Notes under the pieces: model-generated | Seen by the model: only the letters and a program-made list of their open reading frames with translations | What the model was told of the DNA's origin: nothing | The model's database searches: none | DNA from: Streptomyces roseolilacinus | GTDB lineage: Bacteria; Actinomycetota; Actinomycetes; Streptomycetales; Streptomycetaceae | Direction of reading: 5' to 3' | Assembly (NCBI RefSeq): GCF_014649335.1 | Contig: NZ_BMSV01000002.1 | Location: 496,001 to 560,000 of the forward strand | Length of the DNA: 64,000 nucleotides | Translations under genes and position numbers: made by a program | Part shown: piece by piece, positions 41,749 through 51,459 of the stretch | How positions within the stretch are numbered: the stretch's first letter is position 1 | Layout: every line of letters starts with the position of its first letter

Positions 41749-43440
41749 TCAGTCCGCCGCGCGGCGGCCGAGCGGCAGGAGGTACTGGAGGGGGTGGTCC
41801 AGGTCGTCCAGCCCGAACAGCTCCTGCGCCAGGTCGTCGTGGAAGCCGCCGAGCGGGGTGCCCGCCAGGCCCAGGGCGGTGGCGGTCAGCAGGAGGGTCT
41901 GGGTCAGGTGGCCGGCCTCCAGCAGGGCCAGCCGCAGGGCGCGCAGTCCGTACCGGCGGCGCAGCAGCCCCAGGTCGACGTAGACCCCCAGCAGGACCGG
42001 TGCCTCCTCGACGCCGATCCGGTCGGGGTCCTGCGGCGGGCGGGAGAAGTACGTCGACAGCGGCGTGACGTCCGCGACGGGCGGTACCGGGCCCACGGGC
42101 CGCAGGGTCCGGCGTTCGGGCACGCAGTCGTACGTGGCCGCCGGGACGCCCGCCACGTCGAGGGCGAGCAGCCGCACCCGGGCCGTGTAGAGGGCCCCCG
42201 CACTCGGGTAGGGGCGGTGGTCCAGCGTGCGTGTGGTGCCGTCGGCGAGGCGCTGTTCCGAAGTGCCGCTGTGCGCCAGCGCGTTCCACAGCAGCGTGCC
42301 GAGCCCTTCGGCGTCCAACGGCCCCCGGAGCGCACCGCGCAGGGAGGTCCGGCCGGCCAGCGCGGCGCGCAGCGACACCTCCGGCAGCGGGCCGGCCGGA
42401 AGGGGCACCTCCGGCGGGCCGGAGGTTTCCGCCGCGCCCAGGGGGAGCGACGACGGGGGCAGGGGGCGCAGTGAGGAGTCCTCGTTGCGTCCGATCCGGA
42501 ACTTGCTGCGTTCCAGGTACTGGAGGTCCACCGCGTGGTGCCCCTCGGGGAAGAACGACTGCGGGTCGTCGGTGTCCAGCAGCGTCCGGGCGGCGAGCAG
42601 GCACACCGCGCGTTCCTCGTCGGGGGTGACGCCGAGACGGTTGAACAGCATGTGCAGCTGCGACGCCCACACCCACGGCAGCACGGTGTCGGCCGCCCCC
42701 GCCCCGAGCTCGGTCCGCAGCCGTTCGTCGGCCTCCCGCACGCACCGGACCCACTCCAGCAGCCACGGTTCCCCGCTGCCGTCCCGCAGCGCCTCCTCCA
42801 GGCTGCGCGCCCGCCGCCGCAGCGCCGTGCGCTGGGCCGCGTACACGGTGTGGACGCGGGAGTGCACCGCCGCGCCGGGGAGCAGCGCCACCTCGGTGAC
42901 CCACCGCCAGCCGGACGCGTGGCGCCGCAGCCACCTCGCCGCCGCGAGCCGGTCCATGCCCAGGGCGTACGCCGTGGCGTGGGCGAGGTCGGCCGCGATC
43001 GTGAGGCGCGCGGCGCCGCCGGACCCGCCCCGGAGCGTCCGCAGCGCCTCGACGGCCAGGCGGGAGGAGACGACGAACACCTCCTCGGCCGTGGGCAGGG
43101 CCCGCGGCCCGCCGTACCGGCCGGTCTCCGGTACGTACTCCACGGCGCGGACCTCCCCGTGATGGGAGGGCCAGGGGGCGTCCGCCACCGCGGGCTGCTC
43201 CTTGGCGGCCCGCGCCAGGGCGCCCGGCAGTTCGGCGGCGGCAGCGGGGCTCAGCCCCCGCACCCGCACCCGCAGGTGCGGTCCGTCCTCGCCGTACCGG
43301 ATGAAGAACCACTGCGCGGCCTGGCCGGAGGCGACCAGTCCGTCCAGGTGGGGGGCCAGCCACCGGGTCAGGAAGGCGTCGGTGTCCTCGGTGCCGGAGT
43401 GCAGGAACAGGTGGTGGCTGTGCCAGGTGTCGGTCGTCAC
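41749..43440 (-). CDS. lazF: LazF-like bifunctional glutamate eliminase / azoline dehydrogenase
   Basis: 563 aa fusion. The N-terminal part (about 1-300) is a split-LanB elimination domain: HSHHLFLHSGTEDTDAFL, WFFIRYGEDGPHLRVRVRG, FNRLGVTPDEER. It removes glutamate from glutamylated Ser to leave dehydroalanine. The C-terminal part (about 340-563) is a SagB-type FMN nitroreductase domain (RPYPSAGALYTARVRLLAL, LLEAGHLTQTLLLTATALGL) that oxidises thiazolines and oxazolines to azoles. This domain pairing is the hallmark of LazF in lactazole biosynthesis. GTG 43440 has GAGGG upstream. Last gene of the operon, 97 bases after lazE. Confidence 0.88.
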   Translation of the reverse strand: MTTDTWHSHHLFLHSGTEDTDAFLTRWLAPHLDGLVASGQAAQWFFIRYGEDGPHLRVRVRGLSPAAAAELPGALARAAKEQPAVADAPWPSHHGEVRAVEYVPETGRYGGPRALPTAEEVFVVSSRLAVEALRTLRGGSGGAARLTIAADLAHATAYALGMDRLAAARWLRRHASGWRWVTEVALLPGAAVHSRVHTVYAAQRTALRRRARSLEEALRDGSGEPWLLEWVRCVREADERLRTELGAGAADTVLPWVWASQLHMLFNRLGVTPDEERAVCLLAARTLLDTDDPQSFFPEGHHAVDLQYLERSKFRIGRNEDSSLRPLPPSSLPLGAAETSGPPEVPLPAGPLPEVSLRAALAGRTSLRGALRGPLDAEGLGTLLWNALAHSGTSEQRLADGTTRTLDHRPYPSAGALYTARVRLLALDVAGVPAATYDCVPERRTLRPVGPVPPVADVTPLSTYFSRPPQDPDRIGVEEAPVLLGVYVDLGLLRRRYGLRALRLALLEAGHLTQTLLLTATALGLAGTPLGGFHDDLAQELFGLDDLDHPLQYLLPLGRRAAD

Positions 43441-43537
43441 GTGCGGCCCTCGTTCGGCGGGAAGGTGGACGGGAGGGGGGTACGGGAGGGGCCGGACCGG
43501 CCGGTGGGCCGGGCGCGGCGCCGGGGCGGGTGGGCGG

Positions 43538-45487
43538 TCAGGGGAAGGGGTGCGGGTGGAGCGCCAGGTCGCGGTGGCGCAGGGGCCGGGAGGTGCGGCC
43601 GAGCCGGTGGGGGACGTGCAGGAGCCGGGGCAGCCCCCGCGTGCGGTGGTTGACGTGCCCGAAGGTCATCGGCAGGGACCCGGGCACGATGACCTTCGCC
43701 CCGTACAGGCCCAGGCGGTCGCGCAGTCCCGGCTCGGTCTGGTCGACGGCGATGACCTCGAGGTCCGCGTCCGCCAGCCGGGCGACGGCCGACGCGAGGA
43801 GGGCGCTCAGATCGGTGACCGGCTCCGGCGCGCCGGGCCAGACGGCGGCGACCGGCCGGGCGGGCGTGTCGCGGAACAGGAAGTCCAGGCGCGGCCCCGC
43901 CTCGGGAAGGGTGTTCACCCCCACGTGGTCGTCGAGGGTGACGACGAGGTCCGGCCGGTCCAGCATGGGCCGCAGCCGTTCGGGGTCGCGGGGCCGCCCG
44001 TCGGCGGTGGCACGGTGCGGGGACTCCAGGACGTTGGTGACGACTTCGGCGACCGCCGACCGGATCGCGATGCGGGGGTCGTGGTGCGCGCCGGCGGCCA
44101 GGAACATCCGCGGCGCCCGCGGATGGGCGCCTTCGTAGCGGCAGACGGCCACGACCGCCGGGATCCCGAAGTCGTTGGTGGCGTCGAGGAGGAGGAGCCG
44201 GTAGCCGTGGAGCGCCGCGCGGTCGGTGAGCAGCGCGGTGTCGGGGTCGTCGTCCGGCGGTTCGACCCGGGGGAGGGGCGTGGCCCCGTACCACGCCATC
44301 AGGAAGGCGTCGCGCTCGGCGACCTCGAACAGTCCGTAGAGCGTCGCCTCCTCCGGGCTGTTGCCGAGCCCGCAGCCGTTGGACGACTCGTAGACCACGC
44401 GCGTGCCGCCGCCCGGCACGTCCCAGTACGCGACGTGCTCCGGTACGGCGACGGGCCGGCCCCGCGTGAGCGACCAGCCGTGCACCCAGTCCAGTTCCAG
44501 CGCGGGGTCGTACGGCACCGTCCGTGACGCCGGGTGGCCGTGGAAGGCGGGGTCGGGCAGCCCCAGCCGCCGCGGGTCGACCGCCCGGTCGGGCCCCAGC
44601 GCGGCGAAGGGCGCGCGCAGGACGGTGCGGCGGCCGGTGGGGCGCATGCCCACGTACCGCTCGACGCTCTCGAAGAGGGCCACCCGCTCGCTGCCGGCGA
44701 AGTCGCCGGCACGGCCGTACCCGCCGTCGTCGAGCGGACGTCCGTCGGTCACGAACGCCGTCGTCAGGCAGAACGCCGAGTCCTCCGAGCGCAGCAGCCG
44801 GCGCACCGGTCCGAAGCGCTCGTCGTGCAGCGCCGCGCGCAGGTCCTCGGCGCCGGTGCGGTCGTTGGCGCCGCGCAGCACCGCCGGGTCGGCCACCGGC
44901 CGCGGACCGGCCGGGAGGGGCCGGACCGCGTCGGCCGAGTCCTCCGGCAGGGGGCGGCAGACCGCGCAGCCGCCGATCGGGCGGACCTGGTGGGTGGACC
45001 AGGTGGCGCGCCCGTGGTGCACGACGTGGACGGTCGCCGTCGTGGCGGGAGCGGCCGGTGTCGTCGGCGGTGTCTCCTCCAGCAGGTCGAGGACGAGGGC
45101 CCCGACCGCTTCGCCCAGGGCGGGCGCCGGCACCCCGCCGAGCGTCAGCGCCGGGCTCTGCCAGGGCACCCGGCCGCCCGTCGTGGCCAGGCGCTGGTGT
45201 TCCGAGCAGCACAGGCACGCGGCGGACGCCGGTCCGAGCACCGGTCCGACCACGGACAGCGCCCCGTCGAGGCGCACCGGGACCAGGGTCACCGGATGGG
45301 CGAGCGCGTGGCGGCTCAGCTCCTCGGCGAGTCCGAGCGTCCACCGGGTGAGCAGGACGACGGCCCGTCCCGCGGTGGTGGCCAGCGCGGTGCCGGGGTC
45401 GAGGACCGGCACGGGCAGCGGCCCCAGCGCCCCGTACGGGTCCGGCGTCTCGTGCGGCTCCAGGGTCTCGTGCGGGTCCGAGGTCAT
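43538..45487 (-). CDS. lazE: LazE-like YcaO cyclodehydratase
   Basis: 649 aa. YcaO enzymes use ATP to close Cys and Ser side chains onto the backbone as azolines. ATP-site segments: SERVALFESVERY and ESSNGCGLGNSPEEATLYGL followed by FEVAERDAF. The C-terminus ends HPHPFP, the PxPxP tail typical of azoline-forming YcaO proteins. The N-terminal 150-200 residues carry CLCC and CAVC, resembling the tetrathiolate zinc site of the E1-like partner. The ATG overlaps the lazD stop (ATGA) and has GGGAGGGGA upstream, so LazD and LazE are made together and should act as a complex. Confidence 0.9.
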   Translation of the reverse strand: MTSDPHETLEPHETPDPYGALGPLPVPVLDPGTALATTAGRAVVLLTRWTLGLAEELSRHALAHPVTLVPVRLDGALSVVGPVLGPASAACLCCSEHQRLATTGGRVPWQSPALTLGGVPAPALGEAVGALVLDLLEETPPTTPAAPATTATVHVVHHGRATWSTHQVRPIGGCAVCRPLPEDSADAVRPLPAGPRPVADPAVLRGANDRTGAEDLRAALHDERFGPVRRLLRSEDSAFCLTTAFVTDGRPLDDGGYGRAGDFAGSERVALFESVERYVGMRPTGRRTVLRAPFAALGPDRAVDPRRLGLPDPAFHGHPASRTVPYDPALELDWVHGWSLTRGRPVAVPEHVAYWDVPGGGTRVVYESSNGCGLGNSPEEATLYGLFEVAERDAFLMAWYGATPLPRVEPPDDDPDTALLTDRAALHGYRLLLLDATNDFGIPAVVAVCRYEGAHPRAPRMFLAAGAHHDPRIAIRSAVAEVVTNVLESPHRATADGRPRDPERLRPMLDRPDLVVTLDDHVGVNTLPEAGPRLDFLFRDTPARPVAAVWPGAPEPVTDLSALLASAVARLADADLEVIAVDQTEPGLRDRLGLYGAKVIVPGSLPMTFGHVNHRTRGLPRLLHVPHRLGRTSRPLRHRDLALHPHPFP

Positions 45488-47337
45488 CGCCGGTCCCCTC
45501 CCACCGCGAGCACGGTGAAGCCGAACGCGCGCAGCAGCGCGGCGAACTCCCGCGCCTCGGGGGCCGCGGGGAGCGCGTCCAGGTCGTGCAGGCCGGTCAG
45601 TGTGCGCAGGGTGCCGCGCAGGGCCGCTTCGCGGGCGGCCACCCCGGTCAGCCAGCCGGTGGTCCACCGGTCGTCCTCCCAGGGCGCGGGCCGGGCTCCG
45701 ACCGCCGCCGAGGGGGCCGCCGAACCGCCCGGCGCGCACGGGTCCGTGAGGGTGGCGCCCTGGCGGGCGGCGCTGACGGCGGCGGTGGCGGTGAGCGCGG
45801 CGAAGGCCGCCGCGTCGCCCGGGGTGGCCTCCACGGCCCAGCCGAGCCCCGCCCCCGGTTCCGCGGCCGGGTCCGGCACCCGCCCCGCGTCCGGCCGGCC
45901 GGTGCCGGCGAGCACCACGGCCCGGTACGCCTCCCGGTCCCGGTCCAGGCGGATCACCTCCATGCGGGCCCGGACGCCCAGGCGTCCCGTCAGCGTCGTC
46001 CACCAGTGGCGGGCCTGCGGATGGCCGCGCCAGACGGCCTCCGGCAGCGGACCGCTCACCGGACCGGGTGCGCCCGGGCCGGCGGCCCGGCGGAGGGCCC
46101 GCCCCCAGGCGTGGCCGGGGTTCGCCCCGACGGCGTACCGGACGGTGGGGTCCGCGCCCGCCAGGCCCTGTTCGGCCGCCCCGCAGAACGCCTCCAGGCG
46201 GGCGAGGTCCAGGCGCGGCGCCCCGGCGACGACCGTCTCGGAGCGCGGCGTCCGTACCGCGCCGGCCGGAAGGCCACAGGAGGCGAGCGGTACGGGCAGC
46301 TGCCGCAGCGCTCCGGGGGTGGGCGCGGGGCCCGCGCCGATGTGCTCCGCGCCGAGCGCGGCCACCCGTTCGAGCGCCTCCGCCAGGCTGTCGGCGGGTT
46401 CCAGGGGGGTGCGGCGGTCCGGATCGATCCGGTCGGGCCCGAGCCAGCTGCGGTACTCGGCGCGCGGCGGTCGCGCGTCGGCCACCAGCACGGCGGGCAG
46501 CCCGGGCAGCAGCCGGTGGTCGTCACCTTCGTCGGCGGGGTCGGGCAGTCCGCCCGCCGCGCACAGGAGCCGCTGGGCCGCCGCCGCGGCGAGCAGCGGG
46601 ACGAAGGAGGCGGGGAGCGGCCCGGCCGCCGGGGCGCCGGCACCGGCGGCCAGCCGGGCCGACAGGGCGCGCGCGTCCGCCGCGGCCTGCTCCGGGCTGC
46701 CCGGGGCGGTGACGAACCCCAGGCCGCCGTGCACGCCCGCGGCCACCGCGCGCGGCGGACCGTCGCCGGCGGCGGCGCGCAGCAGGACCGGCCCGTCGGG
46801 CAGGGCGGGGTCGACGGTGTACGCCACCGCCACCCCGCCGCGGCGCAGCGCCCGCCCGGCGGCGCCGGCCAGGGCGCCCGGGGCGGGCGGGGGCGCGGCC
46901 GCCCCGAGGGGGGCGGCGGGGGCACCGGAGACGACCTCCACCCGCGTCGCCGCGAGGGCGGCCGCCGCCGCGGGCGGCCGCTCCGCCGTCGCCGCGAGCC
47001 AGTCCGCCGCGGGGCCGGCGGGCTCCGCCACGAGCAGGTCGTGTTCCAGGAGTCGGCCGACCACCGTGTCCACGGCCTCGCGCAGGGCGGTGCCCGGCTC
47101 CGCCTGCCGCAGGGGACCGGTCAGGCGGCCGGTGCGCAGCGGCTCTTCCAGCAGCTGCCACAGCCGGGGCAGCGCGGAACTGCCCTCCAGGGTCACGCTG
47201 CCGCGCCGCCCGCGCAGGTGCAGGCCGTTGCGCAGGGGGGTGACGGCGACCCCGGGGCGCAGCCGCCACGGCAGGGGCGGACCGTCTTGGGGCGCGTCCG
47301 TGCCCGAGGCGGCCGGTGCGGGCGTCCCGGCCGTCAT
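45484..47337 (-). CDS. lazD: LazD-like leader-binding E1-like (RRE/ocin-ThiF) protein
   Basis: 617 aa, very Ala/Pro-rich. The first 90 residues form a RiPP recognition element-like domain (WRLRPGVAVTPLRNGLHLRG, then GSVTLEGSSALPRLWQLL) that binds precursor leader peptides; the rest is the partner scaffold of azoline-forming complexes (ocin-ThiF type), weakly conserved. It presents the precursor to the YcaO enzyme encoded next. ATG 47337 overlaps the lazC stop and has GGAGGGA 7 bases upstream. Identification rests on position in the laz gene order and on the RRE-like start; the body alone would be hard to name. Confidence 0.82.
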   Translation of the reverse strand: MTAGTPAPAASGTDAPQDGPPLPWRLRPGVAVTPLRNGLHLRGRRGSVTLEGSSALPRLWQLLEEPLRTGRLTGPLRQAEPGTALREAVDTVVGRLLEHDLLVAEPAGPAADWLAATAERPPAAAAALAATRVEVVSGAPAAPLGAAAPPPAPGALAGAAGRALRRGGVAVAYTVDPALPDGPVLLRAAAGDGPPRAVAAGVHGGLGFVTAPGSPEQAAADARALSARLAAGAGAPAAGPLPASFVPLLAAAAAQRLLCAAGGLPDPADEGDDHRLLPGLPAVLVADARPPRAEYRSWLGPDRIDPDRRTPLEPADSLAEALERVAALGAEHIGAGPAPTPGALRQLPVPLASCGLPAGAVRTPRSETVVAGAPRLDLARLEAFCGAAEQGLAGADPTVRYAVGANPGHAWGRALRRAAGPGAPGPVSGPLPEAVWRGHPQARHWWTTLTGRLGVRARMEVIRLDRDREAYRAVVLAGTGRPDAGRVPDPAAEPGAGLGWAVEATPGDAAAFAALTATAAVSAARQGATLTDPCAPGGSAAPSAAVGARPAPWEDDRWTTGWLTGVAAREAALRGTLRTLTGLHDLDALPAAPEAREFAALLRAFGFTVLAVGGDRR

Positions 47338-48482
47338 GAGCGTCCCTCCACCGCGTCGATGACCGCCCCGACCCGCTCCCGCCAGTCGCAGCCCGTCAGG
47401 CCCGGGACCGTACGGATGACCAGGTACGCGGCGAGGTAGCGCTCCAGCGGCCGGACGTCGCAGATCGCGAAGAGCCGGTACAGGGCGTTGGTGCAGGCCC
47501 GGTAGACGAGGTAGTCGGGGCGGCTCCACATCGTCCCGTGCGGGTCCGAACGGCGCAGGAGCCGGTGGAACTCGCTGTAGCGGGTGCGTACGTCCTGGTT
47601 CCACCGCTCCATCGCGGCGGCGTCGCCCGTCGCCGCCGCGCGCACGCGGTACTCGAGCGGGGAGCCGTGCAGGTCCGCCCCCGCGTCGTGACGGCTCTGC
47701 GCGAGGTCCCAGGCCGCGGCCGACCACGCGGCCCACGCCCTCTCCCACCCCAGGGCGCCGCCCTCCGCGATCCGGCCGACGAGCGCGGTCACCACCTCGC
47801 CCGCGCTGTCCCAGCGACGGGCGAACCCGTCCCGCAGCCGCCCGTCCGGGTCGTCGTGGACCAGGAAGTCCTCCAGGTGGGACACGTACGAGTAGTGACC
47901 GCCGGCGAGCCCCTCCGGGTGGGCCGCCGCGTGGGCGGCGAGCGCCGCGACGGCGAGCTGGACGCGCGCCTGGGCGCTGTCCCCGTGCGCACCCAGGAAG
48001 GCGGTGCCGGCGCGCAGCGCGCCCAGCCCGCCGCGCAGCAGGTCGTCCCGGAGGGCCACCCCGTCGGCGCCGAGCAGACCGCGCAGGGAGGTGCGGTCGA
48101 CCGGTTCGACGCGCACGGTGTTGTCCGCCACGATCGGGCCGTAGGGCGGGGCGACGAGCTCGGCACGGCCCGCTTCGGCGGCCTGCGCGAGGAGTTCGTC
48201 CTCCCCGAGGTCGCTGTGGGAGGGGTGGTCGCGGATCCAGTCGCGCAGGGCGCGGGCGGCGTCCCGCGCGGCCGGGCGGACGCTCTGCGCGGGGCCTTCG
48301 AGGCGCAGCCGCACGTGGGGGCCGTGCAGCCAGTGCCGTTCGACGTGCGCGGCGAGGCCCCGGTCCGCCTGGGCTTCGGCGAGCGGGAGCACCGCCTCGC
48401 GCAGCAGCGGCGCCTTGACGGGCTGGTGGTAGTAGGCGACGACGTCGAGGCAGGCGGTCGTCCGGGACGGTCCGGCGGGCAC
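47334..48482 (-). CDS. lazC: LazC-like [4+2] pyridine synthase
   Basis: About 382 aa protein of the 'thiopeptide-type bacteriocin biosynthesis' family, related to LanB elimination domains: DVVAYYHQPVKAPLLREAVL, ERHWLHGPHVRLRLEG, YSYVSHLEDFLVHDD, PDYLVYRACTNALYRLFAIC. By gene order and size it corresponds to LazC/TbtD, the enzyme that joins two dehydroalanines into the central pyridine and releases the leader. The GTG at 48482 is preferred because GAGGAG lies 6 bases upstream; an ATG at 48518 overlapping the lazB stop would add 12 residues. Elimination is assigned to LazF, leaving pyridine formation for this protein. Confidence 0.85.
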   Translation of the reverse strand: MPAGPSRTTACLDVVAYYHQPVKAPLLREAVLPLAEAQADRGLAAHVERHWLHGPHVRLRLEGPAQSVRPAARDAARALRDWIRDHPSHSDLGEDELLAQAAEAGRAELVAPPYGPIVADNTVRVEPVDRTSLRGLLGADGVALRDDLLRGGLGALRAGTAFLGAHGDSAQARVQLAVAALAAHAAAHPEGLAGGHYSYVSHLEDFLVHDDPDGRLRDGFARRWDSAGEVVTALVGRIAEGGALGWERAWAAWSAAAWDLAQSRHDAGADLHGSPLEYRVRAAATGDAAAMERWNQDVRTRYSEFHRLLRRSDPHGTMWSRPDYLVYRACTNALYRLFAICDVRPLERYLAAYLVIRTVPGLTGCDWRERVGAVIDAVEGRS

Positions 48483-48514
48483 GGTGTTCTCCTCGGCTCT
48501 CCGGTTGCGGCGGG

Positions 48515-51322
48515 TCATGACGGGCGGCGGGGGCGGTAGGTCTCCAGGACGAGTTCCACCGCCCGGGTCGGCGCGGCCGATCCGCCGGGCGCGGGCAGCG
48601 CCTCCTCCAGGACCACGCCGTCGGGGTGGCGGGAGAGCCACTTGGCCAGGCAGCGCAGGTGCAGCGCGTTGCCCAGGTCGGCGAACTGCGGCTTCGGGCG
48701 GCTCAGCTGCGTCAGGAAGTCGTCGGCCGCACGGCCCGTAGGCGCCGTGACGACGGGGTGCAGAAAGACCTGGTCGGGCAGGGCGAGCAGGGCCCGCCAC
48801 CGGGCGACGGCCTCCACCGGGACCGTGCCGGCGGCGGCCAGTTCCTCGCGCAGCGCGCCCGCGACGCCGGACGGCAGCACCCAGCGCCGGCGGAGCAGGA
48901 CGACGTGCCGGTGGCGCAGCCGGGGGGTGCGCACCACGGTTCCGCCCGGGGCCCGCACCGTGTGGCGGGGCACGAGGGGGCGGAAGTCGACCATGCCGTG
49001 GGGGTGGTCGGACAGGTGGGCCGCGATGCGGCGCGGCAGCATGACCGGGGCGAGGAAGCCGGGGTACAGCACGTCCAGGACGTCACCGGTGCCCCGGATC
49101 CCGAACCGCACCTGGTCGGTGGCCTCGTCGTGGAAGAGTTCCAGTTCGTCCTCCGCGATCGACGCCGCCCCGCGGTAGGGGCCGATCTCGTCGGGGACGA
49201 GGAGGGGGTGGAGGTTGGCGTTGAAGCCGTTCACGGGACGGATCTGGGCGACACGCTCCCCGGCCCCGTGCCCCAGGCCGCGACGGATCTGCCGCGCCAC
49301 GCCCTCGGCGGCCCGCGGGTCGAGGGCGTCCAGGAAGCGGCTGGTGAAACGCCCCCAGCCGCCGTAGACGTGGTTGACGCAGAGCAGCCCCCCGGCCGGG
49401 TCGCGCTGGAGGAAGTACGCGTAGCTGACGGGCCGTTCCGTCGCCCAGCGCGGCAACCGCGCCGCCAGGTCCCGGACGAGGCCGGACGGCAGGACGACGT
49501 CGTCGTCCGGCCCGGGTGACGGTGTCCTCGCGGCCGGCGCCCCCCGTACGGCGTCGGCGACGTCCTCGCGCAGGGCGGCGAGTTCGGCGCCGCCGGTGGG
49601 GAACGCGGCGCTGTCCTCCGGGCGCAGGGCGGCGATGCGCCCCGCCCGCTCCCACGCCGCGGCGACGTCGGCGCCGAACTCCCACGGGTGGGCGCAGCGT
49701 CCGCCACGGCCGTACCGCTCGACGAAGCGGTCCCGGGCGACGCGCCGCACGAGGTGGCCGAGGTCGAAGAGTTCGGCGAGGGCGGTGACCTCGCCGAGCG
49801 CCTCGTGGTCGGCGGCGCCGACGAAGCCGTCGAGCCGCAGCGGTTCCGGGGCGACGACGTCCTCGGACAGGAGGTTCAGCGGAGCCGACCCGGCCGGGAC
49901 GGGGCGGCCGTTGTCCGCGAGCAGCCCGGTCCAGCGGTCCGCCAGCCCGGTGAGCACGCCGGGGCGCTCGTGAGGCGGGGCGGCGGCGAACCGGTCGACG
50001 AGCGCCGCCAGTTCGTCGATGCGGTCCGCCTGGGTGACGTCCTCGGCGCGGACGCTTCCCGCGGCGCCGGCGCCGTCCTCGCCGTGGGCGGTGTCCGCGG
50101 CGTCGGCCGTGCCGAGGGCGCGCAGCCACGCGGAGAGGCGTGCCAGGGGGGCGGCGTCCTGGGGCGGCACCGGATCGGTGGGGACGAGGAGACCGGCTTC
50201 GGCGAGGCGGTCCAGGAAGGCCGTGGCGGCGGCGAGGTTGCCCTCCCCGCGGTCCCCGCCTTCCGCGGGGCCCGCGTTCCCCGCACCGGGTGCGGGGGGC
50301 AGGGCGGAGGCGAGCGCCAGGGCCAGTTCGTGGAGCGGGGCGGGGGTCCGGGCGCGGTCGGTGAGCAGGCGCAGGGGGCCGCCGAAGGCCACCTCCACCT
50401 CGTCCTCGTCGGTGACGAGGTACCGGCCGCCGGCGAAGGCGGTCCGGCTGCGCGCATACGTGGCGCGGCCGTCGGTGACCCGGGCGGTGCTGGTGATGCG
50501 GTGGGGGCGCGCGGCACGGCGGTGCGGCCGGTCCAGGAGGGCGGCGGTGAGGGCGGCCGTGAGCGTGCGGTTGACCGTGACCACCGCGTGCAGCGGGCCG
50601 TCGAGGAGCGCCTCGTGCCCCCAGGACCGTACGTGCGGCAGCGGCGCCGGGGACTGCGGCAGGGGGCCCCAGCCGACGGCGGTGAACCAGGACAGAGGGC
50701 TGGTCTTGGTGCTGGCCCTCAGGGCGTAGCGCAGCACGTTGGGTTCTTCCTTGCGGGCCTTCCGATCGTCGGCGCCCGTGCCGGCACGTTCGAGGGCGCG
50801 GAGCAGGTCGGCGCTGGTGAGGGCGACGGCGCGGGCCAGGGCCGGCTCCCGGCACAGGGCGGCCAGGGCCGAGCGCTCGGCCGCGAGGGCGCGGGGGACG
50901 GCGAGGTCCAGCTCGGTGAGCAGGGCGGCGCGGCGTTCCCGCAGGGTGAGCCAGAGGGCGAGCCGGGGCAGCCGCCCGGGCAGGTCGCCGAGCCGGGCCA
51001 GGAGGGCGGGCCGCGGGGTGCGCCCGTTGTGCACGGTGCGCCGCAGCGGCAGGACGACGTCCCGGTGGAAGTCCTCGGGGTGGCCGTCCCGGCTGGCGTA
51101 CAGGTCGTCGCAGAGGGGGTGGGAGAGGTCCGCGAGCCGCCCGTCCAGCTCCGTCAGGCGGCCGATCAGCGCGCGGAAGTCCGCCGCGGCCGGCGTCTGG
51201 GGCGGATGGGCGAGCACGGTGGCGCGGACGAGTGCGTACGGCGCCGAGTGCACGGGCCGGTCGACGGTGTGCGCGTCGGTGCCGGCGGCGGTCTCCGCGT
51301 CGGCCTTCTCGACGTACGGCAT
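48515..51322 (-). CDS. lazB: LazB-like tRNA-Glu-dependent dehydratase (glutamylation domain)
   Basis: 935 aa, the N-terminal LanB domain only. It transfers glutamate from Glu-tRNA to Ser side chains of the precursor. Landmarks: YALVRATVLAHPPQTPAAAD at the start, RYALRASTKTSPLSWFTAVG (the arginine/lysine-rich tRNA-binding motif region of the family), CVNHVYGGWGRFTSRFLDAL and RHRHVVLLRRRWVLP. The elimination half is absent and supplied by LazF, as in thiopeptide systems. GAGAGGGGA lies before ATG 51322. A 40-bp palindrome separates it from the precursor genes, which probably lowers its expression relative to theirs. Confidence 0.92.
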   Translation of the reverse strand: MPYVEKADAETAAGTDAHTVDRPVHSAPYALVRATVLAHPPQTPAAADFRALIGRLTELDGRLADLSHPLCDDLYASRDGHPEDFHRDVVLPLRRTVHNGRTPRPALLARLGDLPGRLPRLALWLTLRERRAALLTELDLAVPRALAAERSALAALCREPALARAVALTSADLLRALERAGTGADDRKARKEEPNVLRYALRASTKTSPLSWFTAVGWGPLPQSPAPLPHVRSWGHEALLDGPLHAVVTVNRTLTAALTAALLDRPHRRAARPHRITSTARVTDGRATYARSRTAFAGGRYLVTDEDEVEVAFGGPLRLLTDRARTPAPLHELALALASALPPAPGAGNAGPAEGGDRGEGNLAAATAFLDRLAEAGLLVPTDPVPPQDAAPLARLSAWLRALGTADAADTAHGEDGAGAAGSVRAEDVTQADRIDELAALVDRFAAAPPHERPGVLTGLADRWTGLLADNGRPVPAGSAPLNLLSEDVVAPEPLRLDGFVGAADHEALGEVTALAELFDLGHLVRRVARDRFVERYGRGGRCAHPWEFGADVAAAWERAGRIAALRPEDSAAFPTGGAELAALREDVADAVRGAPAARTPSPGPDDDVVLPSGLVRDLAARLPRWATERPVSYAYFLQRDPAGGLLCVNHVYGGWGRFTSRFLDALDPRAAEGVARQIRRGLGHGAGERVAQIRPVNGFNANLHPLLVPDEIGPYRGAASIAEDELELFHDEATDQVRFGIRGTGDVLDVLYPGFLAPVMLPRRIAAHLSDHPHGMVDFRPLVPRHTVRAPGGTVVRTPRLRHRHVVLLRRRWVLPSGVAGALREELAAAGTVPVEAVARWRALLALPDQVFLHPVVTAPTGRAADDFLTQLSRPKPQFADLGNALHLRCLAKWLSRHPDGVVLEEALPAPGGSAAPTRAVELVLETYRPRRPS

Positions 51323-51352
51323 GCGGGTCCCCTCTCCCTTTCGTCGTACGAG

Positions 51353-51392
51353 CCCGCCGCGGGGCGCACACCGGTGTGCGCCCCGCGGCGGG
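51353..51392. terminator. 40-bp perfect palindrome between precursor and enzyme genes
   Basis: Each 20-base half is the exact reverse complement of the other (left half begins CCCGCCGCGGGG, centre CACACCGGTGTG). In RNA it gives a very stable stem of up to 18 bp with a 4-base loop, located 68 bases after the inner precursor stop and 30 bases before the lazB start. Most likely a partial terminator that sets a high precursor-to-enzyme ratio, or an mRNA 3'-end stabiliser. No U-tract. Confidence 0.75.
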
Positions 51393-51459
51393 GCGGTCGG
51401 TCCCGTGCGGCCGGGCCGCGGTCAGAGGACGCGGCCCGGGGACGGCACGGGTGCCGTCC

